A stretch of 47,280 bases of DNA from the NCBI RefSeq assembly GCF_030063355.1, contig NZ_JASISZ010000037.1, positions 32,095 to 79,374 of the forward strand. Direction: 5' to 3'. The translations under genes were made by a program, and so were the position numbers. The number at the start of each line of letters is the position of its first letter. Position 1 is the first letter of the stretch. The notes beneath the pieces are model-generated. The model was not told the origin of the DNA. It ran no database searches and worked only from the letters and a program-made list of their open reading frames with translations. The stretch comes from Streptomyces sp. PH10-H1 (GTDB lineage: Bacteria > Actinomycetota > Actinomycetes > Streptomycetales > Streptomycetaceae). Positions 29,028 to 37,975 of this stretch are shown here, in pieces.

Positions 29028-31949
29028 ATGCCAGACGCGGTGGAACAATTGGGACGAGTACATCGCTCGGTTCTCGAACGGGAGTCCGAACTCGTCGCGC
29101 TCGACGGTGCTTTGGACGACCTCTGCGGGACGCGGTCCGGGACGAGGCACGGCGGCCTGCTCGCCTACGCCGGTCCGGCAGGACTCGGTAAGACCGCGCT
29201 GCTCGCCGAGGTGCGGAGGCGGGCGGCCGCGCGCGGCTGCACCGTACTGTCCGCCCGCGGTGGCGAGCAGGAGCAGAGCATGGCGTTCCATGTGGTCCGC
29301 CAGCTCGTCCAGCCCGCTCTCGCGGCGTCCTCCGAGGAGGAGCACCGCCGGATACTGGGCAGCTGGTACGACATCGTCGCCCCGGCGGTCGGGCTGGTCG
29401 CGGCGCAGGGCGGCGGCGCCCCCGACCCCACCGGTGTACGGGACGGCCTGGACTGGGTGGTGACGCGCTTCGCGGTCCAGCAGGCGCCCGTCGTCCTGGT
29501 CCTCGACGACGCGCACTGGGCCGACTCCGAGTCCCTGGCGTGGCTGACGGCCTTCGCCCCGCGGGCCGAGGAGCTGCCGATGCTGGTGGTCGTCGCCTAC
29601 CGACCCGACGAACTGCCCGCCGACGCCGTGGCGTTCCGCAGACTGGCCGGAAGGCACGGCTCGCGCCCGTTCGACCTGGTGCCGCTCACCACCGGCGCGG
29701 TCCGGCGCATCGTGCGTGACGCGGTGGGCGAGAGCGCCGATGAGGCGTTCTGCCGTGAGGCGTGGGCGGTCACCGGCGGCAACCCGTTCGAGGTCGTCGA
29801 ACTCACCGCCAAGATCTGTGACCGCGAACTCAAGGGCCAGCGCGAGGACATCCCCGAACTGCGCGAACTGGCCTCCGCCGTCAAGGGCAGCGGTCTGATC
29901 GAGCGCATCGAGCGGCTGGGCCCGTCCGCGGTCCGTTTCGCCTGGGCCGCCGCCGTACTCGGCACCTCGATCGCACCGCCGCTGGCCGCGGGCGTCGCCG
30001 CGCTCGGCCGCGAGGAGGCCGCCGACGCCTTCGAACGGCTGCGGGCCGCGCGCATCCTCACGGTCGGCGCCTCCGACGGCACCACCCTGGAGTTCGTCCA
30101 CCCGCTGATCGCCACCGCCGTCTATCGGGCGATCCCCAGCGCGCTGCGCGTCGGGATGCACGGCGAGGCCGCGTCCGCCGTCATGGAGGCGGGACTGGGC
30201 GCCGCCAACGCCGCCCGGCACCTGCTGGAGCTGCACCCTGAGGGCGACCGGTGGGTGGTGCAGCAACTGCGCGACGCCGCCCGCGAGTATCTGCGGGCCG
30301 GAGCGCCCGACGCGGCCCAGCGCTGCCTGGCCCGCGCCCTGCGCGAACCCCCGTCCTACGGCGAGCGCGCGGCCGTGCTCTTCGAGCTCGGCTGCTCCTC
30401 GCTCCTCAACGAACCAGCGAACACCGTCAACCACCTGCGGGCCGCTCTGGAGGAACCCGACCTCGACCCGGATCTGCGCGAGGCCATCACCTACCGGCTC
30501 GCGCAGGCCCTCGGGCACACCGACCGGATGGGCGAGGCCGCCCGCATCGTCGAGGCGGAGGCCCACCGGGCCACCAACGCCCGCACCAAGCTGCGCATGC
30601 AGGCCGAGCAGTTCATGTGGAACGCCTTCCGGGCCGACGAACAGGACTCGCCCGCCCGCTCCCGGCGGCTGGCCCGGCTGGCGGACCACCTCACCGGCCG
30701 CGGACTGGGCGAGCGATACATCCTGGGCCTGCGCGCCTGGGACGCGATGGTGCGCGGGGAACCGGCCGCCACCGCGATCCATTTCGCCGAGGAGGCCCTC
30801 GGCGACGGCCTCAGCTGGACCGACGAGAACTGGGGCTTCGAGGTCCCGGTCCTGGTCGCTCTCACCTTCATGTACTGCGACCAGCCGGGCCGCGCCGAGG
30901 AGTTGTTCACCAAGGGCATCGCGGAGCTGGAGGGCAAGGGCTGGCGCGGCGCGCACCTGTCGTTCGGCTTCACCCTCCTCGGCTACATCCGCTACCGGCG
31001 CGGCCGGCTCGCCGAGGCCGAGGATCTCGTGCACGCCGGACTGGGCATCGCCGACCGGGTGGGATCCGGAGTGCCCGCGCAGTGGTTCGCGATCGGCATC
31101 CTCATCGAGATCCTGCTCGCCCGCGGCCGTACCCACGAGGCGCAGGAGCTCGCCGACACTTACCACTACGGCGAGGTGATCCCCAACGCCGTCGTCTACC
31201 CCGACTCCCAGACGGTCTTCAGCGAACTCCTGCTGGCCCAGGACATGCGCGGCGATGCCGAACGCCATCTCACGGCGGTCGGCCGGCGTCTGGAGGCGCG
31301 CGGTATGCGCAACCCGGCGTGGTGCCCGTGGCAGCTTCATCTCGCCCAGGCGGTGGCCCTCGTCGAACCCGAACGGGGCGCCGACACCATCCGTGAGGTG
31401 GTCCAGCGGGCCCGCCAGTTCGGCACCGCGTCGGCGATGGGCCAGGCGCTGCACGCGGCCGCGGAGGTGTCCGGAGGTCCCGAAGGCCTGCGACTGCTGG
31501 CCGAAGCGGTCGGCCACCTCGAACGCTCGCCCTCGGCCTACGAACTGGCCCGCGCGCAGGTCGCGTACGGAGCCGCGCTGCGCCGTGCCGGACTGCCGCA
31601 GGATGCCGCCGACCGGCTCCATGCCGGTCTGGAGGGCGCGCTGCGCTGCAACGCGGAAGCGCTCGCCAGCCGGGCCCGCGATGAGCTCGCGGCGGCCGGG
31701 ATGCGTCCCCTGCAGCTGCGCCACACCGGCACCGACACGCTCACCGGCCAGGAGCGGGCCGTGGCCGAACGGATCGCGGGCGGCCAGACCACCGCCAGGA
31801 TCGCCGAGGATCTGGGCACCGGGGAACGTGCGGTGACGCAGATGCTGTCCGCCGTCTACCGCAAGGTCGGCACCGATCACGCCGGGCTGCCCAAGGCGCT
31901 CGGACAGACGCCGGACGGCGACGTCCAGCACTCCGGGCTCGGGCGATGA
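29028..31949 (+). CDS. large ATPase transcriptional regulator with LuxR-type HTH, tandem copy 1
   Basis: 973 aa. ATG 29028 is the first start before the conserved domain; no strong ribosome binding site is seen. An AAA/NACHT-like ATPase fills about residues 15-330, with Walker A GPAGLGKT (49-56) and Walker B VVLVLDDAHWAD. A long helical TPR-like region follows (about 400-890). The C-terminus holds a divergent LuxR HTH: LTGQERAVAERIAGGQTTARIAEDLGTGERAVTQMLSAVYRKVGT. This is the LAL architecture. It is divergent from the terpene synthase and 180 nt before a paralogue of identical length. The target is unknown; cluster-situated control of the terpene gene is plausible. Confidence 0.88.
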   Translation: MPDAVEQLGRVHRSVLERESELVALDGALDDLCGTRSGTRHGGLLAYAGPAGLGKTALLAEVRRRAAARGCTVLSARGGEQEQSMAFHVVRQLVQPALAASSEEEHRRILGSWYDIVAPAVGLVAAQGGGAPDPTGVRDGLDWVVTRFAVQQAPVVLVLDDAHWADSESLAWLTAFAPRAEELPMLVVVAYRPDELPADAVAFRRLAGRHGSRPFDLVPLTTGAVRRIVRDAVGESADEAFCREAWAVTGGNPFEVVELTAKICDRELKGQREDIPELRELASAVKGSGLIERIERLGPSAVRFAWAAAVLGTSIAPPLAAGVAALGREEAADAFERLRAARILTVGASDGTTLEFVHPLIATAVYRAIPSALRVGMHGEAASAVMEAGLGAANAARHLLELHPEGDRWVVQQLRDAAREYLRAGAPDAAQRCLARALREPPSYGERAAVLFELGCSSLLNEPANTVNHLRAALEEPDLDPDLREAITYRLAQALGHTDRMGEAARIVEAEAHRATNARTKLRMQAEQFMWNAFRADEQDSPARSRRLARLADHLTGRGLGERYILGLRAWDAMVRGEPAATAIHFAEEALGDGLSWTDENWGFEVPVLVALTFMYCDQPGRAEELFTKGIAELEGKGWRGAHLSFGFTLLGYIRYRRGRLAEAEDLVHAGLGIADRVGSGVPAQWFAIGILIEILLARGRTHEAQELADTYHYGEVIPNAVVYPDSQTVFSELLLAQDMRGDAERHLTAVGRRLEARGMRNPAWCPWQLHLAQAVALVEPERGADTIREVVQRARQFGTASAMGQALHAAAEVSGGPEGLRLLAEAVGHLERSPSAYELARAQVAYGAALRRAGLPQDAADRLHAGLEGALRCNAEALASRARDELAAAGMRPLQLRHTGTDTLTGQERAVAERIAGGQTTARIAEDLGTGERAVTQMLSAVYRKVGTDHAGLPKALGQTPDGDVQHSGLGR

Positions 31950-32027
31950 GAGGGATCCGGAGCGCGTAGCGTCCCCCGAAGGCTCCTCGAACGCTCCTCG
32001 AACGCTGTGAGAAGTCGTCGCGACAGA

Positions 32028-32040
32028 GTACGGACCGTAC
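32028..32040. promoter_or_regulatory. inverted repeat upstream of the second regulator
   Basis: GTACGGACCGTAC has perfect 6 bp arms around one base. It lies five bases before the GGGCGTACGCTGAG box. It is a candidate operator for autoregulation or cross-regulation by the paired proteins. Confidence 0.35.
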
Positions 32041-32044
32041 CGAC

Positions 32045-32058
32045 GGGCGTACGCTGAG
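32045..32058 (+). promoter_or_regulatory. candidate promoter box before the second large regulator
   Basis: GGGCGTACGCTGAG differs by one base from the box before the first regulator and contains the -10-like TACGCT. It ends 72 nt before ATG 32130. The inverted repeat at 32028-32040 directly precedes it. Confidence 0.3.
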
Positions 32059-32129
32059 GTGGCATCGGACGCGCGTCCGCCGAGCGCATCCGGGCGCCCG
32101 GCGTACGCCGTGGTACCAGGGGGTAGGCG

Positions 32130-35051
32130 ATGCCGGAGGGCAGGGCCCGTACAGGGCGCCGGCTGCTCGAACGAGAGGCCGAAATCACCGCTGTCGAGGC
32201 GGCGTTGGCGCAGCTCACCGCGGTACGCGCGGACGGGGCCGAGCACCGTGACCGGCCTCGCGGCGGTCTGCTGGCCTTCTCCGGCACCGCCGGGCTCGGC
32301 AAGACCACGCTGCTGGCCGAAGTGCGCCGGCGCGCGGCCGACAAGGGCTGCACCGTGCTGTCCGCCCGTGGCGGCGACCAGGAGCAGCGGGTGGCCTTCC
32401 ACGTCGCCCGGCAGCTCCTGCAGCCACAGCTCGCGGGATCCGGCGAGGCCGAACTGCGCGCCTCGCTCGGCGGCTGGTACGGAATCGTCGGCCCGGCACT
32501 GGGCCTGTGCGCCGGAGGCGACGGCGCGCCCCCCGACCCGCAGGGTCTGCGCGACGGCCTGGACTGGGTGGTCACCCATCTCGCCCAGCGGCGCGCCCCG
32601 GTGGTCCTCGTGCTCGACGACGCCCACTGGGCCGACCCCGAATCCCTGGGCTGGCTCGCCGCGTTCGCGCCCCGGGCCGGGGAACTGGCCATGCTGATCG
32701 CGGTCGCCTACCGGCCCGAGGAACTGCCCGGCCACGCGGAGGCGTTCCGCGGGCTGCCCGGCGGCGCAGGTCGCCGGCCCCTGGACCTGGAGCCGCTCAC
32801 CGCCACCGCGATAGGACGCCTGGTGCGCGCGGCGGTCGGCGAGCACGCCGACGACGCCTTCTGCCGCGAGTGCTGGGCTGTCACGGCGGGCAACCCCTTC
32901 GAGGCGGTCGAACTGGCCGCCAAGGTCCGCGACCGGGGCCTGCGGCCGGACGAGGCCGGCGCGCCCCTGCTGCGCGACCTGGCGGCCGCTGTGAAGGGCA
33001 GCGGACTGACCACCCGGCTGGAACGGCTCGGCGCCTCCACCGTCCGTTTCGCCTGGGCCGCCGCCGTCCTGGGGACCGAGATCTCACCGGCGATGGCCGC
33101 GAGCGTCGCGGGACTGGGCGAGCCGGAGGCCGCCGAGGCCGCGGACCGGCTGCGCAGCGCCCGCGTCCTCACCGGCGGCGAGACCCTCGAGTTCGTCCAC
33201 CCGCTGATCGCCACCGCTGTCTACCGGGCAATCCCCGACGCGGTGCGGGTCGCGCTGCACGGCCAGGCGGCCTGGTCGGTGGTCGACGCGGGACTCGGCT
33301 CGTCGGCGGCCGCCCGCCACCTGCTGGAGACTCACCCCGAGGGCGATCCCTGGGTCGTCGGCCGGCTGCGCGCCGCCGCCCGTGAGACGCTGCGCGCGGG
33401 CGCTCCCGAGGCCGCCCGCAGCTACCTCGCCCGGGCCCTGCGCGAACCACCGCCGCCCGGCGAGCGCGCCGCCGTCCTGTACGAACTCGGCTGCTCCTGC
33501 ACGCTGCTCGAACCCGCCACCACTGTCAACCATCTGCGGGCCGCGCTGCGGGAGCCGGCCGTCGACCCCGCTCTGCGGGAGGGGATCCTCTTCCGGCTCT
33601 CCCAGGCCCTCGCCCACAGCGACCGGCTCGACGAGGCCGCCGACACCGTCGGCCAGGCGGCCCGCACCGCCACCGACCCCCGCGCCCGGCTGCGGATGCA
33701 GGCCGAGCAGTTCATGTGGGACGCCTTCCGGGCCGACGAGCCGGACTCGCCCGCCCGCTCCCGCCGGCTGAGCAGGCTCGCCGACCGGCTGACCGGCCGC
33801 GACCTCACCGAGCGCTACATCATCGGGCTCCGCGCCTGGGACGCCGTACTGCGCGGTGAGCCGTCCGGCACCGCACTGCGCCACGCGGGCCGGGCACTCA
33901 ACGGCGAGCTGCGCTGGGCCGACGAGAACTGGGGCTTCGAGGTCCCCGTACTGGTCGCCCTCGTCCATATGTACGCGGACCGGCCCGGCCGGGCGGAGGA
34001 GCTGTTCGCCGACGGGATCGCCGAGTTCGAGCGCCAGGGCTGGCGCGGCGCCCATCTGTCGTTCGGCTATCTGCTGCTCGGCTACGTCCGCTTCCGGCGC
34101 GGCCGGCTCGCCGAGGCCGAGGACTTCGCCCGTGCCGGACTGCGGCTCGCCGAGCGCGTCGGACGCGGCACCCCCGTCCAGTGGTACGCCGTCGCGGTCC
34201 TCATCGAGGTGCTGCTCGCCCGCGGCCGTGTCGGGGAGGCCACGGAACTGGCCGCCGACTACGGCTTCCACGCCCCGTTCCCCGCCGCCGTCACCTTCCC
34301 CGACGCCCAGGGCGTGTACGGCGAGCTGCTGCTCGCCCGCGGCATGGCCGGGGAGGCCGCCGCGGAACTGGCCGCTGTGGGCCGCCGCCTCAACCCGCGC
34401 GGCATGCGCAACCCCGCCTGGTGCCCCTGGCAGCCGCACCTGGCGCTCGCCGAGGCGGCCGACGACCCGGTGCGGGCCCGTGCCACCGCCCTGGAGGCCG
34501 TCGCCCGCGCCCGGCAGTTCGGGGCCGCCTCCACCATCGGGCACACCCTGCGGATTGCCGCGGAGGTGTCCGGGGGAGCGGAGCGGATGAAGCTCCTGGA
34601 GGAGTCCGTCGACTGGCTGGAACGCTCCCCGGCCGGCCACCAGCTGGCCTGTGCGCTGGTCGCCCACGGGACGGCGCTGCGGAGGGCCGGCCACCCGGCG
34701 GAGGCCGCCGAGCAGCTCTACCGGGGCCTGGAGAGTGCCCTGCAGTGCGGGGCCGACGGGCTGGCCGAGCGCGCCCGCGGCGAACTCATCGCGGTGGGGC
34801 TGCGGCCGCTGCGCTTACAGGCCACCGGGACCGACGCCCTGACCGAGCGGGAACGGGCGGCGGCCGCCCGCGCGGCCGGCGGCGAGGCACCGGCCGTGAT
34901 CGCGGCGGCGCTGTCCACCGACGGCACCACGGTCGGCCGGCTGCTCTCCGCCGTTTACCGCAAGCTCGGCACCGACCGCGACGGCCTGGCGCAGGCTTAC
35001 CCCGCGGACCCGCCCGTGGGGCACCCCGCGACGGGGGCCGGGAAGGAATGA
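32130..35051 (+). CDS. large ATPase transcriptional regulator with LuxR-type HTH, tandem copy 2
   Basis: 973 aa. ATG 32130 follows AGGGGGTAGG. It is co-linear with the preceding gene throughout: Walker A GTAGLGKT (52-59), Walker B VVLVLDDAHWAD, ENWGFEVPVLVAL, RGMRNPAWCPWQ and the C-terminal HTH LTERERAAAARAAGGEAPAVIAAALSTDGTTVGRLLSAVYRKLGT. The recognition helix differs most between the two, suggesting different or overlapping DNA targets or heteromer formation. The pair clearly arose by tandem duplication and has since diverged across its length. The ligand sensed by the helical repeats is unknown. Confidence 0.88.
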   Translation: MPEGRARTGRRLLEREAEITAVEAALAQLTAVRADGAEHRDRPRGGLLAFSGTAGLGKTTLLAEVRRRAADKGCTVLSARGGDQEQRVAFHVARQLLQPQLAGSGEAELRASLGGWYGIVGPALGLCAGGDGAPPDPQGLRDGLDWVVTHLAQRRAPVVLVLDDAHWADPESLGWLAAFAPRAGELAMLIAVAYRPEELPGHAEAFRGLPGGAGRRPLDLEPLTATAIGRLVRAAVGEHADDAFCRECWAVTAGNPFEAVELAAKVRDRGLRPDEAGAPLLRDLAAAVKGSGLTTRLERLGASTVRFAWAAAVLGTEISPAMAASVAGLGEPEAAEAADRLRSARVLTGGETLEFVHPLIATAVYRAIPDAVRVALHGQAAWSVVDAGLGSSAAARHLLETHPEGDPWVVGRLRAAARETLRAGAPEAARSYLARALREPPPPGERAAVLYELGCSCTLLEPATTVNHLRAALREPAVDPALREGILFRLSQALAHSDRLDEAADTVGQAARTATDPRARLRMQAEQFMWDAFRADEPDSPARSRRLSRLADRLTGRDLTERYIIGLRAWDAVLRGEPSGTALRHAGRALNGELRWADENWGFEVPVLVALVHMYADRPGRAEELFADGIAEFERQGWRGAHLSFGYLLLGYVRFRRGRLAEAEDFARAGLRLAERVGRGTPVQWYAVAVLIEVLLARGRVGEATELAADYGFHAPFPAAVTFPDAQGVYGELLLARGMAGEAAAELAAVGRRLNPRGMRNPAWCPWQPHLALAEAADDPVRARATALEAVARARQFGAASTIGHTLRIAAEVSGGAERMKLLEESVDWLERSPAGHQLACALVAHGTALRRAGHPAEAAEQLYRGLESALQCGADGLAERARGELIAVGLRPLRLQATGTDALTERERAAAARAAGGEAPAVIAAALSTDGTTVGRLLSAVYRKLGTDRDGLAQAYPADPPVGHPATGAGKE

Positions 35052-35130
35052 CGGCGGGGTACGACAGGGGTCCGGCGGTCGCGGCTGCCCGGCGCCGCGC
35101 GGGGGGTCCCGGGCCACGTACGATGGCCGT

Positions 35131-35631
35131 ATGTCGTTCCTCCGCCGCCGCACCGCAGCCACGCCCACCGGGCCGGACTTCGATGTCCTGGCCATGGACC
35201 CGGGGGACTGGCCGGGCATTCTCGGCGCCGGGCTGCTGCCCGGTCCGGACGGCAGCTGTCAGGGCATCTTCCTGCGCTACGACCTCTTCGGCGGGCGCGG
35301 CCCCGCCATGCTGATCGGCAACCTCCCCGAGGGCTCCCCGGCGCGCGAGCTGGAGGACGGCCAGGTGCCCTTCGAGGTGGCACAGCTAATGGTGGCCCTC
35401 GGCAACGAGGAGCCGGTCGAAGTGGTGAGCAGCGAGGACACCCCGGCGATGCACGGCGACGGCCTGCTCATCGTGCGGCGCATCAAGCTCACCGAAGGGC
35501 GCATCGCCTGCGCCCAGTTCGACCGCAGTGACGGCGTCCAGGTCACCATCGCCACCTGGGACCGCCCCATCACCGACGACCTGTACCAGCTGCTGAAGCC
35601 GCTGCCCGCGGAGATGTTCCAGCAGGGCTGA
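35131..35631 (+). CDS. conserved hypothetical cytosolic protein (166 aa)
   Basis: I do not recognise the family. ATG 35131 lies behind a GTACGATGGCCGT stretch with no strong ribosome binding site. The protein has no signal peptide or membrane segment. It begins with a short basic arm (SFLRRRTAA), then an acidic alpha/beta domain with DVLAMDPGDWPGILGAGLLPGPDG, FEVAQLMVALGNEEPVEVVSSEDTPAMHGDGLLIVRRI and a C-terminal TIATWDRPITDDLYQLLKPLPAEMF. It ends at a strong bidirectional terminator. The codon usage is typical for the genome, so it is a genuine gene. Confidence 0.8.
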   Translation: MSFLRRRTAATPTGPDFDVLAMDPGDWPGILGAGLLPGPDGSCQGIFLRYDLFGGRGPAMLIGNLPEGSPARELEDGQVPFEVAQLMVALGNEEPVEVVSSEDTPAMHGDGLLIVRRIKLTEGRIACAQFDRSDGVQVTIATWDRPITDDLYQLLKPLPAEMFQQG

Positions 35632-35655
35632 CCACCGCCCGCCACGCTCGTGCGC

Positions 35656-35686
35656 AGGGGCGCCGCCGGGATCCGGCGGCGCCCCT
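35656..35686. terminator. strong bidirectional terminator
   Basis: A 14 bp GC-rich stem (arms AGGGGCGCCGCCGG and CCGGCGGCGCCCCT) closes on a GAT loop. It lies between the stop of the 166 aa gene and the stop of the convergent amidase gene. Confidence 0.8.
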
Positions 35687-35707
35687 GACATGTGCCGGGG
35701 CAGATCG

Positions 35708-37696
35708 TCAGCGCGGAGCGCCCACCTGCGACGGCAGGACGGTGACGTCCTCCGCCTTGACGTACTCCACCCGGTGGCCGAACTGGATCTCGTAGTAGAC
35801 CTGATTGCCGCGCACCACCCGGTGCCCGGTGGTGTCGAAGGTCGTCGAGTAGAAGTACTCGCCGTGGACCCGGTTGCCGATCACGTACTCCTGGCCCGCC
35901 AGGAGCTTGTACGGCATCGGCACGATCGCCTGCACGGGCACGCCCGCGGGGTACGCCGACGCCTCGGGATAGGCGCGCCCGTACACCGGGATGTCGGTCA
36001 GGCCCGGCTTCGGGGAGACGGTGAAGCCCCAGGCGTTGACCGCCGTGGGCTGCGACCGGGGGTTGTGGAACCAGCCCTTCTGGCCGAGATACCACACGGC
36101 CGTCCAGTCGCCCTGGCGCTCGGCGACGGCGTACTGCTGGCCGGTGGAGGCGCGCGCCCCGACATCGTTGACGCCAGTGGTGGAGTCACCCGTCTTGTGC
36201 AGGCCGATGTCCTTGACCAGCGGAGCGTCCTCGCTCGGCGCCGTGTACAGCCGCACCGCCTCCGAGCCGCGTGCCGGGCAGGTGTCGCCCGCCTTGACAC
36301 AGCCGGTGTACAGCGGCTGGTTCTCGTCGTAGTCCGGGCGGATGGTGACCAGGCCGCCGCCGGGACCCGCCGTGGCGTGCAGCGGAGCGCCCATCAGCTG
36401 GAAGTAGTGCGCCCAGTCCCAGTACGGCCCCGGGTCGGTGTGCATCCCGCCGATGTACGCGCCGGTGGGTCCCGGCACGTTGTCGTGGCCCAGGATGTGC
36501 TGGCGGTCCAGCGGGATGCCGTACTTCCTCGCCAGGTAGGCCACCAGCCGCGCGGACGTCCGGTACATCGACTCCGTGTACCAGGTGCCCGGGTCGATGA
36601 GGAAGCCCTCGTGCTCGATGCCGACCGACTTGGCGTTGATGGACCAGTTGCCCGCGTGCCAGCCGACGTCCTTGGTCTTCAGGTGCTGGTCGATGTGCCC
36701 GTCCGCGGAGCGGATCGTGTAGTGCCAGGCCAGGTACGTCGGAGTCCGCACCAGCTTCAGCGCGGTGTCCCAGGTGCCCTCGGTGTCGTGGATGACGATG
36801 TAGTCGATCTTCTGGTCGTTGGGCCGGTCGGCGAGATCGTGGTTGCCGTAGTTCCCGGGAGCGGTCTCCTGGTAGGGCGCGGGCAGCCACTCGCAGCCCA
36901 CGCCGCGCGGGCACTCCGTTCCGGCGTCGTTGGCGTGCTTGAGGCCCAGCCCGGCCGCCTGGGCGGTGTCGGGGGCGATCCCGGGGGCGGCGGCCAGGGC
37001 GACGCTCTGCCCGGAGTCGGTGGTGCGGGACTCGCCCTGCCGCAGCACGTCGTAGACATCGTCCGCGAAGGCGGTGGCCGTGGCCGAGTCGTCGGCGCCT
37101 GAGAAGCGCGCGACGGCGCCGTACCAGTCGGCGGGGTCGGCGGTCAGCGGCCGGCCGAGGGACTTCTGGGCGTCGGCGATCAGCGCAGCGCCCCCCGCGA
37201 CGTTGGCCGCCGGGTCCGTCCGCAGGTCCTGGGCCGGCAGCCCGGTCAGCCCCGCGGCACGGTCCAGCGTGGTGAGCGTGGCCGGCAGCTGCGACAGATC
37301 GGGAGCGGGCACCTGCGCGCCGCCGGTGAGCGGCCGGGGGTCGTCGCCGCGCGCGTCGTCACCGCCGTCGCCCTTCTGCGGGAAGTCGGTGAGCGCCGTA
37401 CGGGCGTCGGTGAGATGCATCGGCCCGTAGCCGGCGGTGACGCTCGGCAGCCCCTGATGGGTGTCCCAGCGCGATTCCATGTACGACACGCTCAGCAGCA
37501 CGCTCGCCGGCACCTGGTAGTGCTGGGCCGCGTCGCTGAACGCCTGCTGCAGCGACGAGGTGGCGGGCTGATCGGCGGCGTTCGCGGACGGCGCCGAAGA
37601 GAGCACGGGCAGCAGCGCCGCGGCGGCGGCCGCCGCGGTCACCGTCCGCAGCGCTCTCCGTCGGGGTCTCGCTGATCGAGCGGCGAATTCTCGCAA
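35708..37696 (-). CDS. secreted N-acetylmuramoyl-L-alanine amidase with lytic-transglycosylase-like N-terminus
   Basis: 662 aa from TTG 37696, which lies 6 nt after AAGGAG; no ATG or GTG offers that spacing. A signal peptide is clear (RRRALRTVTAAAAAAALLPVL, cleavage after SANA near 40). Residues about 48-225 resemble a lytic-transglycosylase core: VLLSVSYMESRWD with Glu74 and GYGPMHLTD, and later DPAANVAGGAALIADAQK. Residues about 298-430 are an Amidase_2/PGRP domain: YIVIHDTEG (His303), WHYTIRSADGHIDQH, VGIEHEG, HILGHDNV and HTDPGPYWDW (His419) as zinc site. A C-terminal SH3-like tail follows. It should cut the stem peptide from peptidoglycan; whether the N-terminal domain still cuts glycan is open. 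Confidence 0.88.
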   Translation of the reverse strand: MREFAARSARPRRRALRTVTAAAAAAALLPVLSSAPSANAADQPATSSLQQAFSDAAQHYQVPASVLLSVSYMESRWDTHQGLPSVTAGYGPMHLTDARTALTDFPQKGDGGDDARGDDPRPLTGGAQVPAPDLSQLPATLTTLDRAAGLTGLPAQDLRTDPAANVAGGAALIADAQKSLGRPLTADPADWYGAVARFSGADDSATATAFADDVYDVLRQGESRTTDSGQSVALAAAPGIAPDTAQAAGLGLKHANDAGTECPRGVGCEWLPAPYQETAPGNYGNHDLADRPNDQKIDYIVIHDTEGTWDTALKLVRTPTYLAWHYTIRSADGHIDQHLKTKDVGWHAGNWSINAKSVGIEHEGFLIDPGTWYTESMYRTSARLVAYLARKYGIPLDRQHILGHDNVPGPTGAYIGGMHTDPGPYWDWAHYFQLMGAPLHATAGPGGGLVTIRPDYDENQPLYTGCVKAGDTCPARGSEAVRLYTAPSEDAPLVKDIGLHKTGDSTTGVNDVGARASTGQQYAVAERQGDWTAVWYLGQKGWFHNPRSQPTAVNAWGFTVSPKPGLTDIPVYGRAYPEASAYPAGVPVQAIVPMPYKLLAGQEYVIGNRVHGEYFYSTTFDTTGHRVVRGNQVYYEIQFGHRVEYVKAEDVTVLPSQVGAPR

Positions 37697-37808
37697 TGCG
37701 ATCTCCTTGAAGCGGTGCTGGGCGAGCGGCTCCACAGAGTTATCGGCTTCCGGACGATCCGTCAACAGCCCCCTAACGGCCCCAAACGGACACTGTTTAC
37801 GCACGTCA

Positions 37809-37840
37809 AACGCCCGTGCCGGGAGTTTTCCCGGCACGGG
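37809..37840. terminator. terminator downstream of the APH-fold kinase gene
   Basis: CGCCCGTGCCGGGA and TCCCGGCACGGGCG form a 14 bp stem with a GTTT loop. It lies between the APH-like stop (37976) and the promoter region of the amidase (start 37696), so it probably ends the leftward APH transcript. Confidence 0.7.
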
Positions 37841-37948
37841 CGTGCTGGCCTGCCAGGCGTCAGTGGTCTGGACCGATGATGTGGGCTCGGGCGGTCGGCG
37901 AAATCCCCTTGGATTTCGGTGTGGGGCCGGGGCGCCGAAGCCGCGGCT

Positions 37949-37966
37949 GCGTTCGCGTTCGCGTTC
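37949..37966. repeat. three GCGTTC hexamers
   Basis: GCGTTC is repeated three times exactly, just downstream of the APH-like stop codon on the leftward strand. It is a simple-sequence tract in non-coding DNA. Confidence 0.8.
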
Positions 37967-37975
37967 GCGTGGACG

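Noticed and set aside
29022..32846. 1274-codon open frame on the minus strand opposite the two regulators
   Set aside because: Low-complexity Gly/Arg/Gln composition and no motif, while the plus strand encodes two clear ATPase regulators.
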